From: Legionella parisiensis
Lineage (GTDB): Bacteria; Pseudomonadota; Gammaproteobacteria; Legionellales; Legionellaceae
Assembly (NCBI RefSeq): GCF_001467945.1
Contig: NZ_LNYQ01000013.1
Coordinates: forward strand, 1,587,404-1,651,403
Length of the DNA stretch: 64,000 nt
Direction: 5' to 3'
A model generated the notes under the pieces. That model saw only the letters and a program-made list of their open reading frames with translations. It did not search any database and was not told the origin of the DNA. A program made the position numbers and the translations under genes. Shown here one piece after another: positions 1 through 9,124 of this stretch (its first letter is position 1; each line of letters opens with the position of its first letter).

Positions 1-2
1 CA

Positions 3-419
3 ATAGTTGTCATTACTGATTTTAAAGAAAATGAAGCTATTTCTAAAGTTATCTATGACAATTTAAAAAAATTTAATGAATCGATTATTGGCAATTATGA
101 AGCAAAACCTTTTATTATTTATGCAAAAATCGATGCACTTGAAATTCTTGGTGGCATTAAAGGAGATATATTTGGCACATTATGCAGAGTATTTACTGTA
201 TGGATTCACGAAAAATATCGCCGTAAAGGACTAGGCCGAGAACTATTTGTGAAACTAGATGCTTTTGCAAAAGAAAACAATTGTAAAATGATTCAACTTG
301 ATACTGCAGAATTCCAAGCAAAAGGTTTCTATGAAAAAATGGGTTATCAAGTTATAGCGACTTTACCTGATAATTTTATGGGTTATACCAGTTACATTTT
401 GAGAAAATATTTGATTTAA
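3..419 (+). CDS. GNAT-family N-acetyltransferase, 5' end outside window
   Basis: The reading frame is open from the left edge to a TAA at 417-419, giving the last 138 residues. The stretch VWIHEKYRRKGLGRELF has the acetyl-CoA pyrophosphate-binding signature R-x-x-G-x-G/L of GNAT motif A. It is followed by the usual motif B region, where a Gln-Leu-Asp-Thr strand leads to GFYEKMGY, the typical C-terminal GNAT helix-turn. Such proteins transfer an acetyl group from acetyl-CoA to an amine; the substrate cannot be told from this part. The N-terminus and start codon are not in the window. The family call is firm and the function is unknown. Confidence 0.85.
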   Translation: MVVITDFKENEAISKVIYDNLKKFNESIIGNYEAKPFIIYAKIDALEILGGIKGDIFGTLCRVFTVWIHEKYRRKGLGRELFVKLDAFAKENNCKMIQLDTAEFQAKGFYEKMGYQVIATLPDNFMGYTSYILRKYLI

Positions 420-482
420 ATCTAGCCAACCTATGTTCTGAGATAATATTGGGCAATCATTTTTCATTTTTTGCGTAGTCTA

Positions 483-516
483 TTTAAGAAATGCTTAATA
501 TTAATTTCCATACAAT
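483..516 (+). promoter_or_regulatory. Putative PmrA box and -10 for the 636 gene
   Basis: Positions 483-499 read tTTAAG-aaatg-cTTAAT, a direct repeat with 11-bp period that fits HTTAAK-N5-HTTAAK. The hexamer TACAAT at 511-516 lies 11 bp after the repeat and could be the -10. The geometry resembles the sites at 6944, 16787 and 31850. The start codon is 120 bp further on, so the leader would be longer than at the other sites. The consensus is established knowledge; its use here is inference. Confidence 0.6.
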
Positions 517-635
517 CATCCACATTGATTTTTCAAGAATTATTATACCAAAAGTTCTATCGAGCTCAGATTCGAGCAATGAATATCGTGCAACGAGGCA
601 TTATTTGGTACTACTGAACACAATAAAGGAAGTTT

Positions 636-2222
636 ATGAACAGCAAATTCGATAAAACATCATCATTAGAAAAACACCATGTGTCGAATACCTCGGTTTT
701 GCAACCAGACCGTGCGACCCAACAGAAAATTGTTCAAGGACATGTTGTGATGCACTCTCAAACTAGTCTCTCAGTTATAGAGGTATTTAAAAAAAGGTTA
801 GATTATTGGCAGCCAATGTATGGAACACCTTTTGAAAAACAATACCAATTAGATCAATTATTTAATCATTATTTAACTTTAAATGATTTAAAAAGTAACA
901 TTCATACGTTAAGGGATTTGACTGATATATTGACCCATCCTAAATTATCTATTACTAATCGCTATATATTATTCAATGCGCTTGCCGCTGTTTTCCCTGA
1001 ATCTTCCAATATTAATACTATACCAGAGCCTTTCTGTGACGACACATTTATGGCGTTATTGATAAAAAACAGTGATGACTTAAAAACCATTCTTAACTTA
1101 ATAACAGCACCCTTGGATACTCCTACTATATTTTTGCAGTGGGTCAAAGCAAAATCTCCTTATCTTCAAGGAATAATTGATAAAAATCATCCAGTAGGAC
1201 GCTCTATTTCAGTTTTTAGACAAATGTTTGCAGAAGATATACCTCCTGCTCCGGTCTTTTCCCAGACAGAATCCTTATTTTTAGACCAACCAGTTCTTTT
1301 TCCGATGACCCAATATCAGCAGAGTCCTCACAAAGCATTAATAAACCTTTTTATACGGCGAATAAAAGATTTGGATAAAGGGGATATATCATCTTTTAAA
1401 AATTTTCAAGATAAATTATTTGATAATGACCTTTCTGTGACTGAGTTAAAAAAGAGCATTCAGAATTTAGAGGACTTACTTGATATATTTAAAGAGGGTT
1501 CATTGATGCCTCAGGCTTGCTATAGCTTATTTAACTACATTATTTCTGTTTTTCCTTTACCTAAAAACAATGGAAATCTCAGAGCACATCCCTGCGATGA
1601 AGAACTTTTGGGAAAAATCATCAAAAACAGAGATGATTTAAAGTCAATTTATAGTTTTATGTCAAATAATCGAAGCAGAAATTTTATCCCCGCGCTTGAA
1701 AGACGGCTGTCCCATTCGCCCCATTGCGCGATAATCTTACAATCCAGGGTAATACCACAGAGCCGAATTAATGGTTTAAATTGTTTTTTCCCTCCAAGTA
1801 TTGAATTAAATACACCATCAAAACCTGGATTTGATATACTCGCCAAACCTGTGTTAGTCGATTTAACTGATCATAATGCCAGGGGAATGAATTTTGAAGA
1901 TCAAGAATCAGATCCTGTTATAAAATCGTTAAAAAGAAAGCCGCTTGCCACGACTGATGATCCTGAGGAATCAGTCATCCAGTCGAGGCCCTCTAAACGT
2001 CAAAAAGAAAACCCTGCGGTGAACCCTCTGAATTTGAATACTAATCACAGAGGACCAGAAGTAAAGGAAAGATCAACTATAATGCACCCGCTAGGGCAAT
2101 TATCCAGTTTTTTTGCTAACAAAGCCAGATTGGCAGTGATAGCTCAAGAACCAGAGGGAGGAGAGTATGACTACCTCCTGGATGACCATGGGAATGTGGT
2201 CGGTTTGGTGGAGCCCAAGTAA
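636..2222 (+). CDS. Putative Dot/Icm effector with an internal duplication
   Basis: This 528-residue protein has no family I recognise. Residues about 48-158 and 233-340 are two copies of one unit: both have a hydrophobic helix start, a Phe-x-x-x-Tyr/Phe pair, the core DLxxxLxDLLDIxxxxxxL, a YxLFNxxxxVFP motif, then CDxxxxxxLIKNxDDLK. The tail has two basic clusters, KSLKRKP (about 431) and RPSKRQKE (about 456), resembling a nuclear localisation signal, and an acidic C-terminus with EPEGGEYDYLLDD. The start has a good Shine-Dalgarno sequence (AAAGGAAG at 625-632). A PmrA-like box lies upstream. Promoter and composition suggest a secreted effector, possibly nuclear; the biochemical role is unknown. 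Confidence 0.75.
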   Translation: MNSKFDKTSSLEKHHVSNTSVLQPDRATQQKIVQGHVVMHSQTSLSVIEVFKKRLDYWQPMYGTPFEKQYQLDQLFNHYLTLNDLKSNIHTLRDLTDILTHPKLSITNRYILFNALAAVFPESSNINTIPEPFCDDTFMALLIKNSDDLKTILNLITAPLDTPTIFLQWVKAKSPYLQGIIDKNHPVGRSISVFRQMFAEDIPPAPVFSQTESLFLDQPVLFPMTQYQQSPHKALINLFIRRIKDLDKGDISSFKNFQDKLFDNDLSVTELKKSIQNLEDLLDIFKEGSLMPQACYSLFNYIISVFPLPKNNGNLRAHPCDEELLGKIIKNRDDLKSIYSFMSNNRSRNFIPALERRLSHSPHCAIILQSRVIPQSRINGLNCFFPPSIELNTPSKPGFDILAKPVLVDLTDHNARGMNFEDQESDPVIKSLKRKPLATTDDPEESVIQSRPSKRQKENPAVNPLNLNTNHRGPEVKERSTIMHPLGQLSSFFANKARLAVIAQEPEGGEYDYLLDDHGNVVGLVEPK

Positions 2223-2403
2223 AGAATCGGTGGGTTGTTTTTATGCTTGATTAGGAAATATGTTCCTAAGTACTGGGAACTCATGGGTAAGAGTCGACCG
2301 ATTATCTCATGCAGGCTTACCAAAAGCCCCAAAATATGCAGTATAGAAAAGCATATAGGGTATAAATAAAAAAGATTAAATCGTAAAAGAGCTTTGTTGT
2401 GAC

Positions 2404-3231
2404 TCATTTTTTTAGAAGTAATTGCAAATAGTCATGAAATACATGCACGATTTGTTTCGGATTTTCAATCCAGGGATAATGCCCAGCCCCTTTAATCGAT
2501 CGAAAAAGAATATTTTGCTTGTTAAATTTTCTAGAGTTAAGAAAAAACTTTAATGGAATAATTAGATCGAGTTCACCAGCCAGTATCAATGTAGGAATTT
2601 TTTGAGGAGCCCATTTTGCCTTGTATGTTGAATCAAAATTCGCTCCGGACCATTCGCACGTTTTATAATTAAATGGTAATGTTTCCAGGAGCGACATGCC
2701 TTTTTGTAACCCTTTTTTTGTAAATGAGTAAGGGGCTGAGGCAATTGTCATTTTTTTCAAAAGAGCATTATTTGGTTTTTTGGCATATTCGCTTTGCAGC
2801 TTTTGAACTTGCTCTATTGGATGGGTTTGAACGTATTGCGCAAACTCCTCTAACCACAAGGCATCGGGAGCTGAATCCATTAAAACCAAGCCCATAATCT
2901 TTTTTTCAAGCTTCGGAGTTGCGAGAGCATACATTCCACCAGTTGAATGTGCTACTAAAATGACATTATCTAATGCGATGACCGCTTCAAATAGCGCCTC
3001 AGACCAATGTGAAAAATATTCTTCATCGCAAGGTGTTTTATTCGACCCATCTCCTGGAAGATCAATATGCCAAATTGTTCCGGGTAATTTTAAAATTTTG
3101 GTGAGTGTACACAGTGATTCTGATCCTATACCAGGTCCACCAGGAAGAAATAGCCAATTAAAATTTGCACCGTCAGTTGACTTGATTAATTGCAGACGTG
3201 CCTTAAGATTAGTCCAGAGATATCGATTCAT
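2404..3231 (-). CDS. Alpha/beta-hydrolase
   Basis: A 275-residue soluble hydrolase. LPGGPGIG near residue 30 matches the oxyanion-hole loop (HGGPG-like) of proline-iminopeptidase relatives. The nucleophile elbow is VAHSTGGMYA, with Ser in H-S-T-G-G. The acid strand is LILAGELDLIIP and the catalytic His is in GAGHYPW near the C-terminus, so the Ser-Asp-His triad is complete. The length is usual for the fold. There is no signal peptide, so it should be cytoplasmic. It stands alone. The substrate cannot be inferred; esterase, lipase or peptidase activity are all possible. Confidence 0.85.
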   Translation of the reverse strand: MNRYLWTNLKARLQLIKSTDGANFNWLFLPGGPGIGSESLCTLTKILKLPGTIWHIDLPGDGSNKTPCDEEYFSHWSEALFEAVIALDNVILVAHSTGGMYALATPKLEKKIMGLVLMDSAPDALWLEEFAQYVQTHPIEQVQKLQSEYAKKPNNALLKKMTIASAPYSFTKKGLQKGMSLLETLPFNYKTCEWSGANFDSTYKAKWAPQKIPTLILAGELDLIIPLKFFLNSRKFNKQNILFRSIKGAGHYPWIENPKQIVHVFHDYLQLLLKK

Positions 3232-3385
3232 ATAAATTTTCTAATAAATTTCAAAAGCCAGAAAGCTAAAATCACTGCCTCATTTAAAGAGTGACTTTTA
3301 TTAATACATTTGTTAGATTTTATACGATCAATGAACGCAATGTCATCGGTCTATTTCTGACTTTGCAAATTCTCTAAAAATTAAA

Positions 3386-4287
3386 TCAACGACCTTGATC
3401 CCAACACTCTTTATAAGTCAGATCAAATTCATCAGTAAAACCCAGGCCGTAATCATCTTGAAGTCTAAACCGTTTACCAGGAACCGCTCGCTGATGTATG
3501 ATTTGCATATCTTCAGAAGCTATAGAAAAGTCCAGAACATCCATATTTTCTTGCATATGTTGCTGGTTTCTACTTCCTGGTAAAGGAATGCAACCACTCT
3601 GCATTATCCAGCGGATTGCAATCTGACAGGGAGATTTGTTGTATTTTATTCCAATATTGGTGAGCATGTTATCATGACTGAGTCTACCAAAGTCTAAGGG
3701 TCTCCATGACTGGTACGCTATTGCATGCTTCTGACAAAGCTCATAAAGTGGCTCGTCAAAAAAATTTGGATTCATTTCAACTTGCACCCATGAAATAGGA
3801 ACACCAACTTCTATAGCCTTTCTTAAATGATTCACATTCACATTGCACATGCCTATATGTTTAATTTTTTTCTTTTGTCTCAACTCATCCATGGTTAAAA
3901 GCGTCTTTTCGATGGACAACATTCGATTTGGCCAGTGAATTAAATAAGCATCTAGATAGTCACTATTGAGGCTCTTTAAGGTTAACTCAAGATCTTTCCG
4001 TACATTGTCTGGCTGCTGCATGTCATGCCATACTTTTGAAATGATATAGAATTGGTGACGGTCCAGTTTTTTAGCGCTTTTCCGATGGCATCTAAATTGT
4101 TATAAGCAGTAGCCGTATCAATAATACGATAGCCCAGTTCAGCAACCTGCAAAATTACATTGGTACATTCCTGACCAAGCAGTTTATCCGAACCAAATCC
4201 AACCATAGGACAGGAAATTGTGCCAGACTGAAACATCCCGTTTTTGCTATCGATATTTATTGGATCGGCAGGATAAGATGAATTCAT
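3386..4287 (-). pseudogene. Aldo/keto reductase broken by one frameshift
   Basis: Two reading frames together make one aldo/keto reductase. The N-terminal part (from ATG 4287, with TAGGAGT upstream) has the catalytic Asp-Tyr motif DTATAY. The second frame carries RHQFYIISKVWHDMQQP, with the catalytic Lys in ISK, then YLIHWPN with the active-site His, and the NADPH-binding PLPGSRNQQHM. The frames join at a run of six T at 4067-4072 (A on the coding strand): one more base there would give an uninterrupted protein of about 300 residues. It is either a recent frameshift, a phase-variable tract, or a sequencing error. All other catalytic residues are intact. Confidence 0.85.
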
Positions 4288-4387
4288 TGTTACTCCTATA
4301 TTATTTTGTTGAAGCACTCGCTGTATCTGTGATAAATATAGTATGCCTCAATGAATTCACAAATGAATTTCTACGCTTTGCAGCTAT

Positions 4388-6907
4388 TTAATTCAGCCTA
4401 ATTTGCTCGGCAGTTGCTGTTAATTCAGCTAATTGTATCTTGAATTGCTCACCTCTAAAGTTATCGTATGGCACTTCCAAATTAAGCTTATAATTTTCAG
4501 CATCTATTTTGTATAAAGTTTGACAAAAACTAAATGCAGCATTATCAGTGATACTACGGTCATCCAATACGTCTTTAATTAATTGTCTAATAGAGGATGG
4601 TTCACATTTTCTTATAATATGCTCTAACAATACTAATAAAAACTCAGGATCCGCTCTCTTAATTACCAAATTACATAGTTTACTTTGTAATGATAAGGAT
4701 CTGAAGCTGGTAGCAGGATGCTCCATAAGGTATTTGAAGGTGTCATAGTGACCAAAATGAGCTGCTGCATAGGCAGGATGATTGGATGATCTAATGCCAA
4801 CAAAAGTATTCGGACTTTGTTGAAACTTTTCACAAAGAGTTTTAATAGTAACCACATCATTAGCATGAACAGCCATATCAAACAATGGAATAGTAACAGG
4901 TGGGGAATAGGGGATATGGTACTTATATTGTATTCTATCTGTTGTAAGCTCTCGATTTTGTTTAAAAGCTCCTGTTTCTTTCCATGCATTCATTATACTG
5001 CTAACTGCTTCCTTCGTAGCTTCCGATACAAAATAGGATATTGCTAAGCCAGAAGTCGGAAAAGCATTTTTGATAAATTGAGCGGTTGCTTCTGTATTAT
5101 AAAATTTCAATGGTAATTGATTCATATCAGCACAAAGCCAGCGGTCAGTATCTTTATCATAGGTAATAAGGATTGAATGCTGTTGTGTAAATATATGGAG
5201 AGGAATAATGACATTGGTATTTGCTTTTAATATGCATGCCTTTAAAGTCTCTAAATCCTTGATATATTCTTGTAGAGAAAGATAGTTAACAGAACCTATC
5301 ATTTCATTTTCAATTTTTCCTCTGAAATGCTCTGGTAAAATTAAATGTAACAGTTCATTAGTCAAATAGGGATTCATTTCCGGAGTTTTAAACAGATCCC
5401 TGTATCCTTCCGGAAAGGTAAATAGACTTGCTGCATCAAAATACTCAAAAATACGATTGAATTTAATACTATTAATTTTTGTTTTCCAAAATGCACCATT
5501 TTGCTGCTGCAATTGGTTATTATATGTTTCTACAAGTGCTGAATTATCTTCGTTTTTCGCCGCCTCACAAACAGGATTGAAATATTGTTTATTAAGAAAA
5601 TTTGCTATATCAGTCATAGAGCTTAATTTATCCATCAAAAATAACATTTTTAATGAAATAAATGAGGTGTGCCCCAAACAGAATCCGCCAATAGGTTTAT
5701 ACCCAAATCCAGATGCAAAATTGAGTATTTTTGTATGCATGTCATCTTCTGTAGTAGCTCCCAATGCAGCTAGCTTGCTCATTTCTGCTTGATTATTTGC
5801 TGCCTTATATCCTCGGAAGGCCGCATCGATATTTCCACCTTGAGCAAGCCATTCATTAACACGATGAACATGGCCTCCTTTAGCATACCCTTCAAGAATA
5901 TATTCTGTTGAAAGAGTTTGTAATTTTTCTGGTAGAGGTAAGAAATTGAAATTATCAACATGAGCAGATATATCTATCAGTATATTTTGTAATTTTTCTA
6001 CATCACTTTTATTAAGAGGGTAATGATCCATGAATATTGGATTATTGATAAGTTCTAAAGCAAATTTATAATTTCTACACTGTAATGCACTAATAATAGC
6101 GTGATAAATTAAATCATTTTTTTCCTTTAAATGTTCATTGACCAGCTGATATATGCGATTAGGATCAAGAGGTGAACCGCCGTAAAGTTTCGCCAAGCAA
6201 ACATTATACAAAAATCCTGGTACACGAGCTAAAAGTTCTGCTTCTGCAAATGCTTCAGCATCGAGCAGATCCAACAAAATACGTTCGCGCCCATAAGGTA
6301 ATATATCACCATAAACAATATTCAATTTATTTTTTAGGTTGGATAAATTATTAATTAAATTAATGGCCTGAGTGTCATCAGATACTGTACAAAGAATATA
6401 TTTAAATAAATTTGAGATATTTATGGTTTGCGGTTTAGGAGTAATACCTTGTGGAGCCAAAAGAGAAAATAAGACTATTTCTTCCGACTGACTCAATGAA
6501 GCTGAATGGGGCTTTCGTAATTTTTCTTTTAAAAAAACTAATTGATTATCTGAGTCAGAATTAAAAATTCCAAATTTTGGATGGTACTCAAGATCTAAGT
6601 ACATATACTTAATTGCTTCATTTTCTAAATAGAAATAGACCTGGTTACATTGAACCTCAAAGTTAAAGCCACCATCTTCATTCTTGGGTGCTGCATCCAG
6701 CAAAGAAAAAGAATAACCTAATTCAGGCAATGAGCTTTTGCTCACTCGTCCTGAGAGTAAAGTAAATAACCATTGAAGCTTCTCTGAATTATTATCGGAT
6801 AATGCATCAATAATGCGAGGGAATTCATGATGTAGCAGTTCAAGCTCTGACGCAGTGAGTGCTTTTAAATACTTAGGAAGGTTCTGTTGATCTATTTTAC
6901 GTTGCAT
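4388..6907 (-). CDS. Putative effector with cysteine-protease-like core and ankyrin-like repeats
   Basis: The frame is open from 7030, but ATG 6907 is chosen because a PmrA-type promoter ends about 30 bp before it. The 839-residue product is largely helical. Residues around 360-400 (HRVNEWLAQGGNID, AEMSKLAALGA) and 710-760 (HPAYAAAHFGHYDTFKYLMEHP) look like degenerate ankyrin units. Between them are GGFCLGHTS (Cys410), QQHSILITYD (His577) and CADMNQLP (Asp594). The order and the 17-residue His-Asp gap resemble YopT/AvrPphB-type papain-fold proteases (peptidase C58), and ankyrin proteins with a cysteine-protease-like domain are known among Legionella effectors. Protease activity is inference. 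There is no signal peptide. Confidence 0.7.
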   Translation of the reverse strand: MQRKIDQQNLPKYLKALTASELELLHHEFPRIIDALSDNNSEKLQWLFTLLSGRVSKSSLPELGYSFSLLDAAPKNEDGGFNFEVQCNQVYFYLENEAIKYMYLDLEYHPKFGIFNSDSDNQLVFLKEKLRKPHSASLSQSEEIVLFSLLAPQGITPKPQTINISNLFKYILCTVSDDTQAINLINNLSNLKNKLNIVYGDILPYGRERILLDLLDAEAFAEAELLARVPGFLYNVCLAKLYGGSPLDPNRIYQLVNEHLKEKNDLIYHAIISALQCRNYKFALELINNPIFMDHYPLNKSDVEKLQNILIDISAHVDNFNFLPLPEKLQTLSTEYILEGYAKGGHVHRVNEWLAQGGNIDAAFRGYKAANNQAEMSKLAALGATTEDDMHTKILNFASGFGYKPIGGFCLGHTSFISLKMLFLMDKLSSMTDIANFLNKQYFNPVCEAAKNEDNSALVETYNNQLQQQNGAFWKTKINSIKFNRIFEYFDAASLFTFPEGYRDLFKTPEMNPYLTNELLHLILPEHFRGKIENEMIGSVNYLSLQEYIKDLETLKACILKANTNVIIPLHIFTQQHSILITYDKDTDRWLCADMNQLPLKFYNTEATAQFIKNAFPTSGLAISYFVSEATKEAVSSIMNAWKETGAFKQNRELTTDRIQYKYHIPYSPPVTIPLFDMAVHANDVVTIKTLCEKFQQSPNTFVGIRSSNHPAYAAAHFGHYDTFKYLMEHPATSFRSLSLQSKLCNLVIKRADPEFLLVLLEHIIRKCEPSSIRQLIKDVLDDRSITDNAAFSFCQTLYKIDAENYKLNLEVPYDNFRGEQFKIQLAELTATAEQIRLN

Positions 6908-6943
6908 AATAATCCACTTCAATTGGTAATTGTATGTCCATTT

Positions 6944-6976
6944 ATTGTACAGATGGAGTATGAAGTGATTCTTAAT
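6944..6976 (-). promoter_or_regulatory. Putative PmrA box and -10 for the 6907 gene
   Basis: On the minus strand, 6976 to 6960 reads aTTAAG-aatca-cTTCAT, one mismatch from HTTAAK-N5-HTTAAK. Exactly 10 bp later is TACAAT (6949-6944), a good -10. The start codon lies 53 bp after the box. The same spacing recurs at 16787 and 31850. Confidence 0.5.
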
Positions 6977-7046
6977 CGACCATCGCAATAATTGAAACAA
7001 CAGTCTGGAAATGGACAGGGGAGTGATCAATTACCTGACAAGATTA

Positions 7047-7735
7047 TTAAATGACCCTAAAGGGTTTTGATATCCCTTCATTAGGACAGATTTGTTGATT
7101 CTAACCGTATTTATAATGCCCTGAATACTTGATCCTATATGTTCCTGGTAGGGCGTTTGAAGGAATTTTCCAATATACATGGCCGTACGCATAGGCAATA
7201 AAGATTTGTTCCCAACGTTAAACGGTATCAAAATCCCAATCATGAGCAATCGTTTGCCATTATCCAACAGAGTTCATGAATTGTACTTGTAGGATACCTT
7301 TCATGGTTTCAAAATTATTTCCTGGATGGCCTGCCCAGAAAATAACATGCACAAGATCTCCGCGCTGATACTGATCATTTGGTTCCAAATGCACACCACC
7401 AAATTTTAGAGAAGGTAAGCTGGTAAAGTCCATCGGCCAAATACTGTAAAACTACCTTCGTAATTTATTCCTCAGAGGTCACAATATACCCAGCATAAGA
7501 ATTGCTGAGGCCAGCAATAACCACGTATTTTGCTTGTTTCTGGAAAGTCTCATGTATGGTAAGTATGTTCTTCGGAACTGCCAGTGAATTCTGGTGTCAC
7601 AAAAGTTTTTTCCATATCGAGATATTGATGACGAAAAATCAACCTCTTCGCCAACAGGTGTTTCAGCTGTATTAAATAATTCTTGCGCTTTCTTGTATTG
7701 CTGTTCACCAATAATGAATCAATACAAGTCATCAT
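7047..7735 (-). pseudogene. Neutral ceramidase, decayed C-terminal remnant
   Basis: Pieces of a neutral/alkaline ceramidase (N-acylsphingosine amidohydrolase) occur in the right order on the minus strand but in different frames. They include GEQQYKKAQELFNTAETP, then after a frameshift FRHQYLDMEKTFVTPEF, YVVIAGLSNSYAGYI, VIFWAGHPGNNFETM and VYWKIPSNALPGTYRIKYSG with SKPFRVI at the end. At least two frameshifts and a TAG break the sequence, and the N-terminal catalytic half is absent. The intact enzyme family splits ceramide to sphingosine and fatty acid and is often secreted. Nothing functional is expected from this copy. Confidence 0.75.
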
Positions 7736-8043
7736 TCAATCATATTCTAGTAAGTTAAAAAAAGCCGATTATTATTGTTGCGATAACAAGTTGAATAGTA
7801 TCCGTGACAGAATAACTAAGTCTGATTATCAAAATAATCAGACTTAGTTGGTTTTATAGATATGCACTACCCCATATTTCACTTGCAGACCTCTGCTTTT
7901 GACGTGGAGACTCTGTTTTAATTTTCATAGAAATTTCAAATCCACATGCATAAGTATCATTTTGTATAGTCTGTATCTGTATACTTTTTTGAATTAAAAA
8001 CAACTAAAATATCACGTTAGGGTTTATTGAAGCTCTATTCTTT
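7736..8043. other. Intergenic region, no gene recognised
   Basis: About 300 bp between the ceramidase remnant and the next gene. It holds the perfect 16-bp hairpin at 7814-7849 and no reading frame that resembles a protein. Confidence 0.5.
7814..7849. terminator. Perfect 16-bp inverted repeat, possible terminator
   Basis: Arms 7814-7829 and 7834-7849 are perfect complements (AACTAAGTCTGATTAT) with a 4-base loop CAAA. The right side is followed by GGTTTTAT, and the left side is only weakly T-rich on the other strand. It lies 195 bp beyond the stop of the 8044-8883 gene, so it could end that transcript. A cruciform or protein-binding role is equally possible. Confidence 0.5.
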
Positions 8044-8883
8044 TTAGTAACCGCGCTGCTGAGGAACCAGACATTCTGAGTTTGTTGTGGGTGTTAAAGA
8101 AGGATTACTTTTACAATCTTTCGCGTAAAAGATTTGTTGGTAGAATCTTAGATTTATAAATTTACCTTGTTCATTTTGATCAGAAAACACCCATAAATGT
8201 GTTCTTAGAGGAATTAATGCTACGGAATCTGCTTTTACCAATGTATTTGGGAAAAATTTTAGCAAAGGGATGAATTCTTCAAATGAAATCTGAGATTCAG
8301 GATACTTAAGCCAACGCATCAATCCAATATACTCTTCTTTTGTAGGATTCAAACCTTGCTTATCCCATGAAATAACAACAGAAAATGGAGCCGAATTTCC
8401 ATTGTTATCAAACAGCCCCAGCTTCGCTCCAGCGGTCCATTGAAAGCTACTCCAATATTGTTTTACACCATTATCTGTTTGAATAGGTATATTTAATTTC
8501 TCACTTAATTTCATCACTGTATTATAGGGATTAGGACTCGGATTGGGATTGGGATTTGGTGGTAAAGCATTTTCGCCTTTATTACTGATACTTATAATTT
8601 TACCTATAGGACATACACAGGCCTGAGTCTTATCTTTACCTACACTATGTGGATCACCCCAAATATAATTTTCAAATAACGCGACATATAGTTCTGCATG
8701 TTTCCACCCAATGTCCGTTAGATTATGTGGACCAGTTTGGGTATCTTCGGCATGACGAATGACAAATACGACCGGCATGCATCCATTTGTCGCTCTAAAA
8801 GCACCCTGAGGACTGCATGCAGAATCATCAGTCCACCCATTTAAGGCAAATAAGCCAAGCAATAAAAAATAAATATATCTCAT
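8044..8883 (-). CDS. Secreted histidine-phosphatase-like protein
   Basis: The 279-residue protein starts with a clear Sec signal peptide (MRYIYFLLLGLFALNGWTD). VVFVIRHAEDTQTGPHNLT carries the RHxE core of the histidine phosphatase (phosphoglycerate mutase-like) superfamily, whose His becomes phosphorylated; the usual RHG is RHA here. NLTDIGWKHAELY fits the L-T-x-x-G-x-x-Q/H region. A Pro-Asn-rich linker (PPNPNPNPSPNP) interrupts the middle. Several Cys residues (CVC, CSPQG, DCKS) suggest disulfides outside the cytoplasm. I could not identify the second catalytic His with certainty, so activity is open. It is likely periplasmic or type II-secreted. Confidence 0.7.
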   Translation of the reverse strand: MRYIYFLLLGLFALNGWTDDSACSPQGAFRATNGCMPVVFVIRHAEDTQTGPHNLTDIGWKHAELYVALFENYIWGDPHSVGKDKTQACVCPIGKIISISNKGENALPPNPNPNPSPNPYNTVMKLSEKLNIPIQTDNGVKQYWSSFQWTAGAKLGLFDNNGNSAPFSVVISWDKQGLNPTKEEYIGLMRWLKYPESQISFEEFIPLLKFFPNTLVKADSVALIPLRTHLWVFSDQNEQGKFINLRFYQQIFYAKDCKSNPSLTPTTNSECLVPQQRGY

Positions 8884-9124
8884 ATTGGCTTAATTAAATT
8901 ATCCATCTTATGAGTTTAGCAAAATATATTCTTAAAATTTCCCTAATACCTAATAAATACCCTATTAAGATCAATGAAAAATGTTCAATCGAAGTAATAA
9001 ATACACCTCCTCCTGTTTTAAAGTTTAAAAACCTGTCACATATGTCAGGTTTTCCCTGTTTTAGGTAATAAATTATTATTTTTATAGGCATTTTGTTCCC
9101 TAATTCAAATACATAAGGAAAGTG

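Noticed and set aside
2171-2407. 78-codon minus-strand frame overlapping the end of the first effector gene
   Set aside because: No family resemblance, no ribosome site, and it overlaps a better supported gene.
8894-9091. 65-codon minus-strand frame between two secreted-protein genes
   Set aside because: It lies in a divergent promoter region, has no ribosome site and resembles random AT-rich translation.
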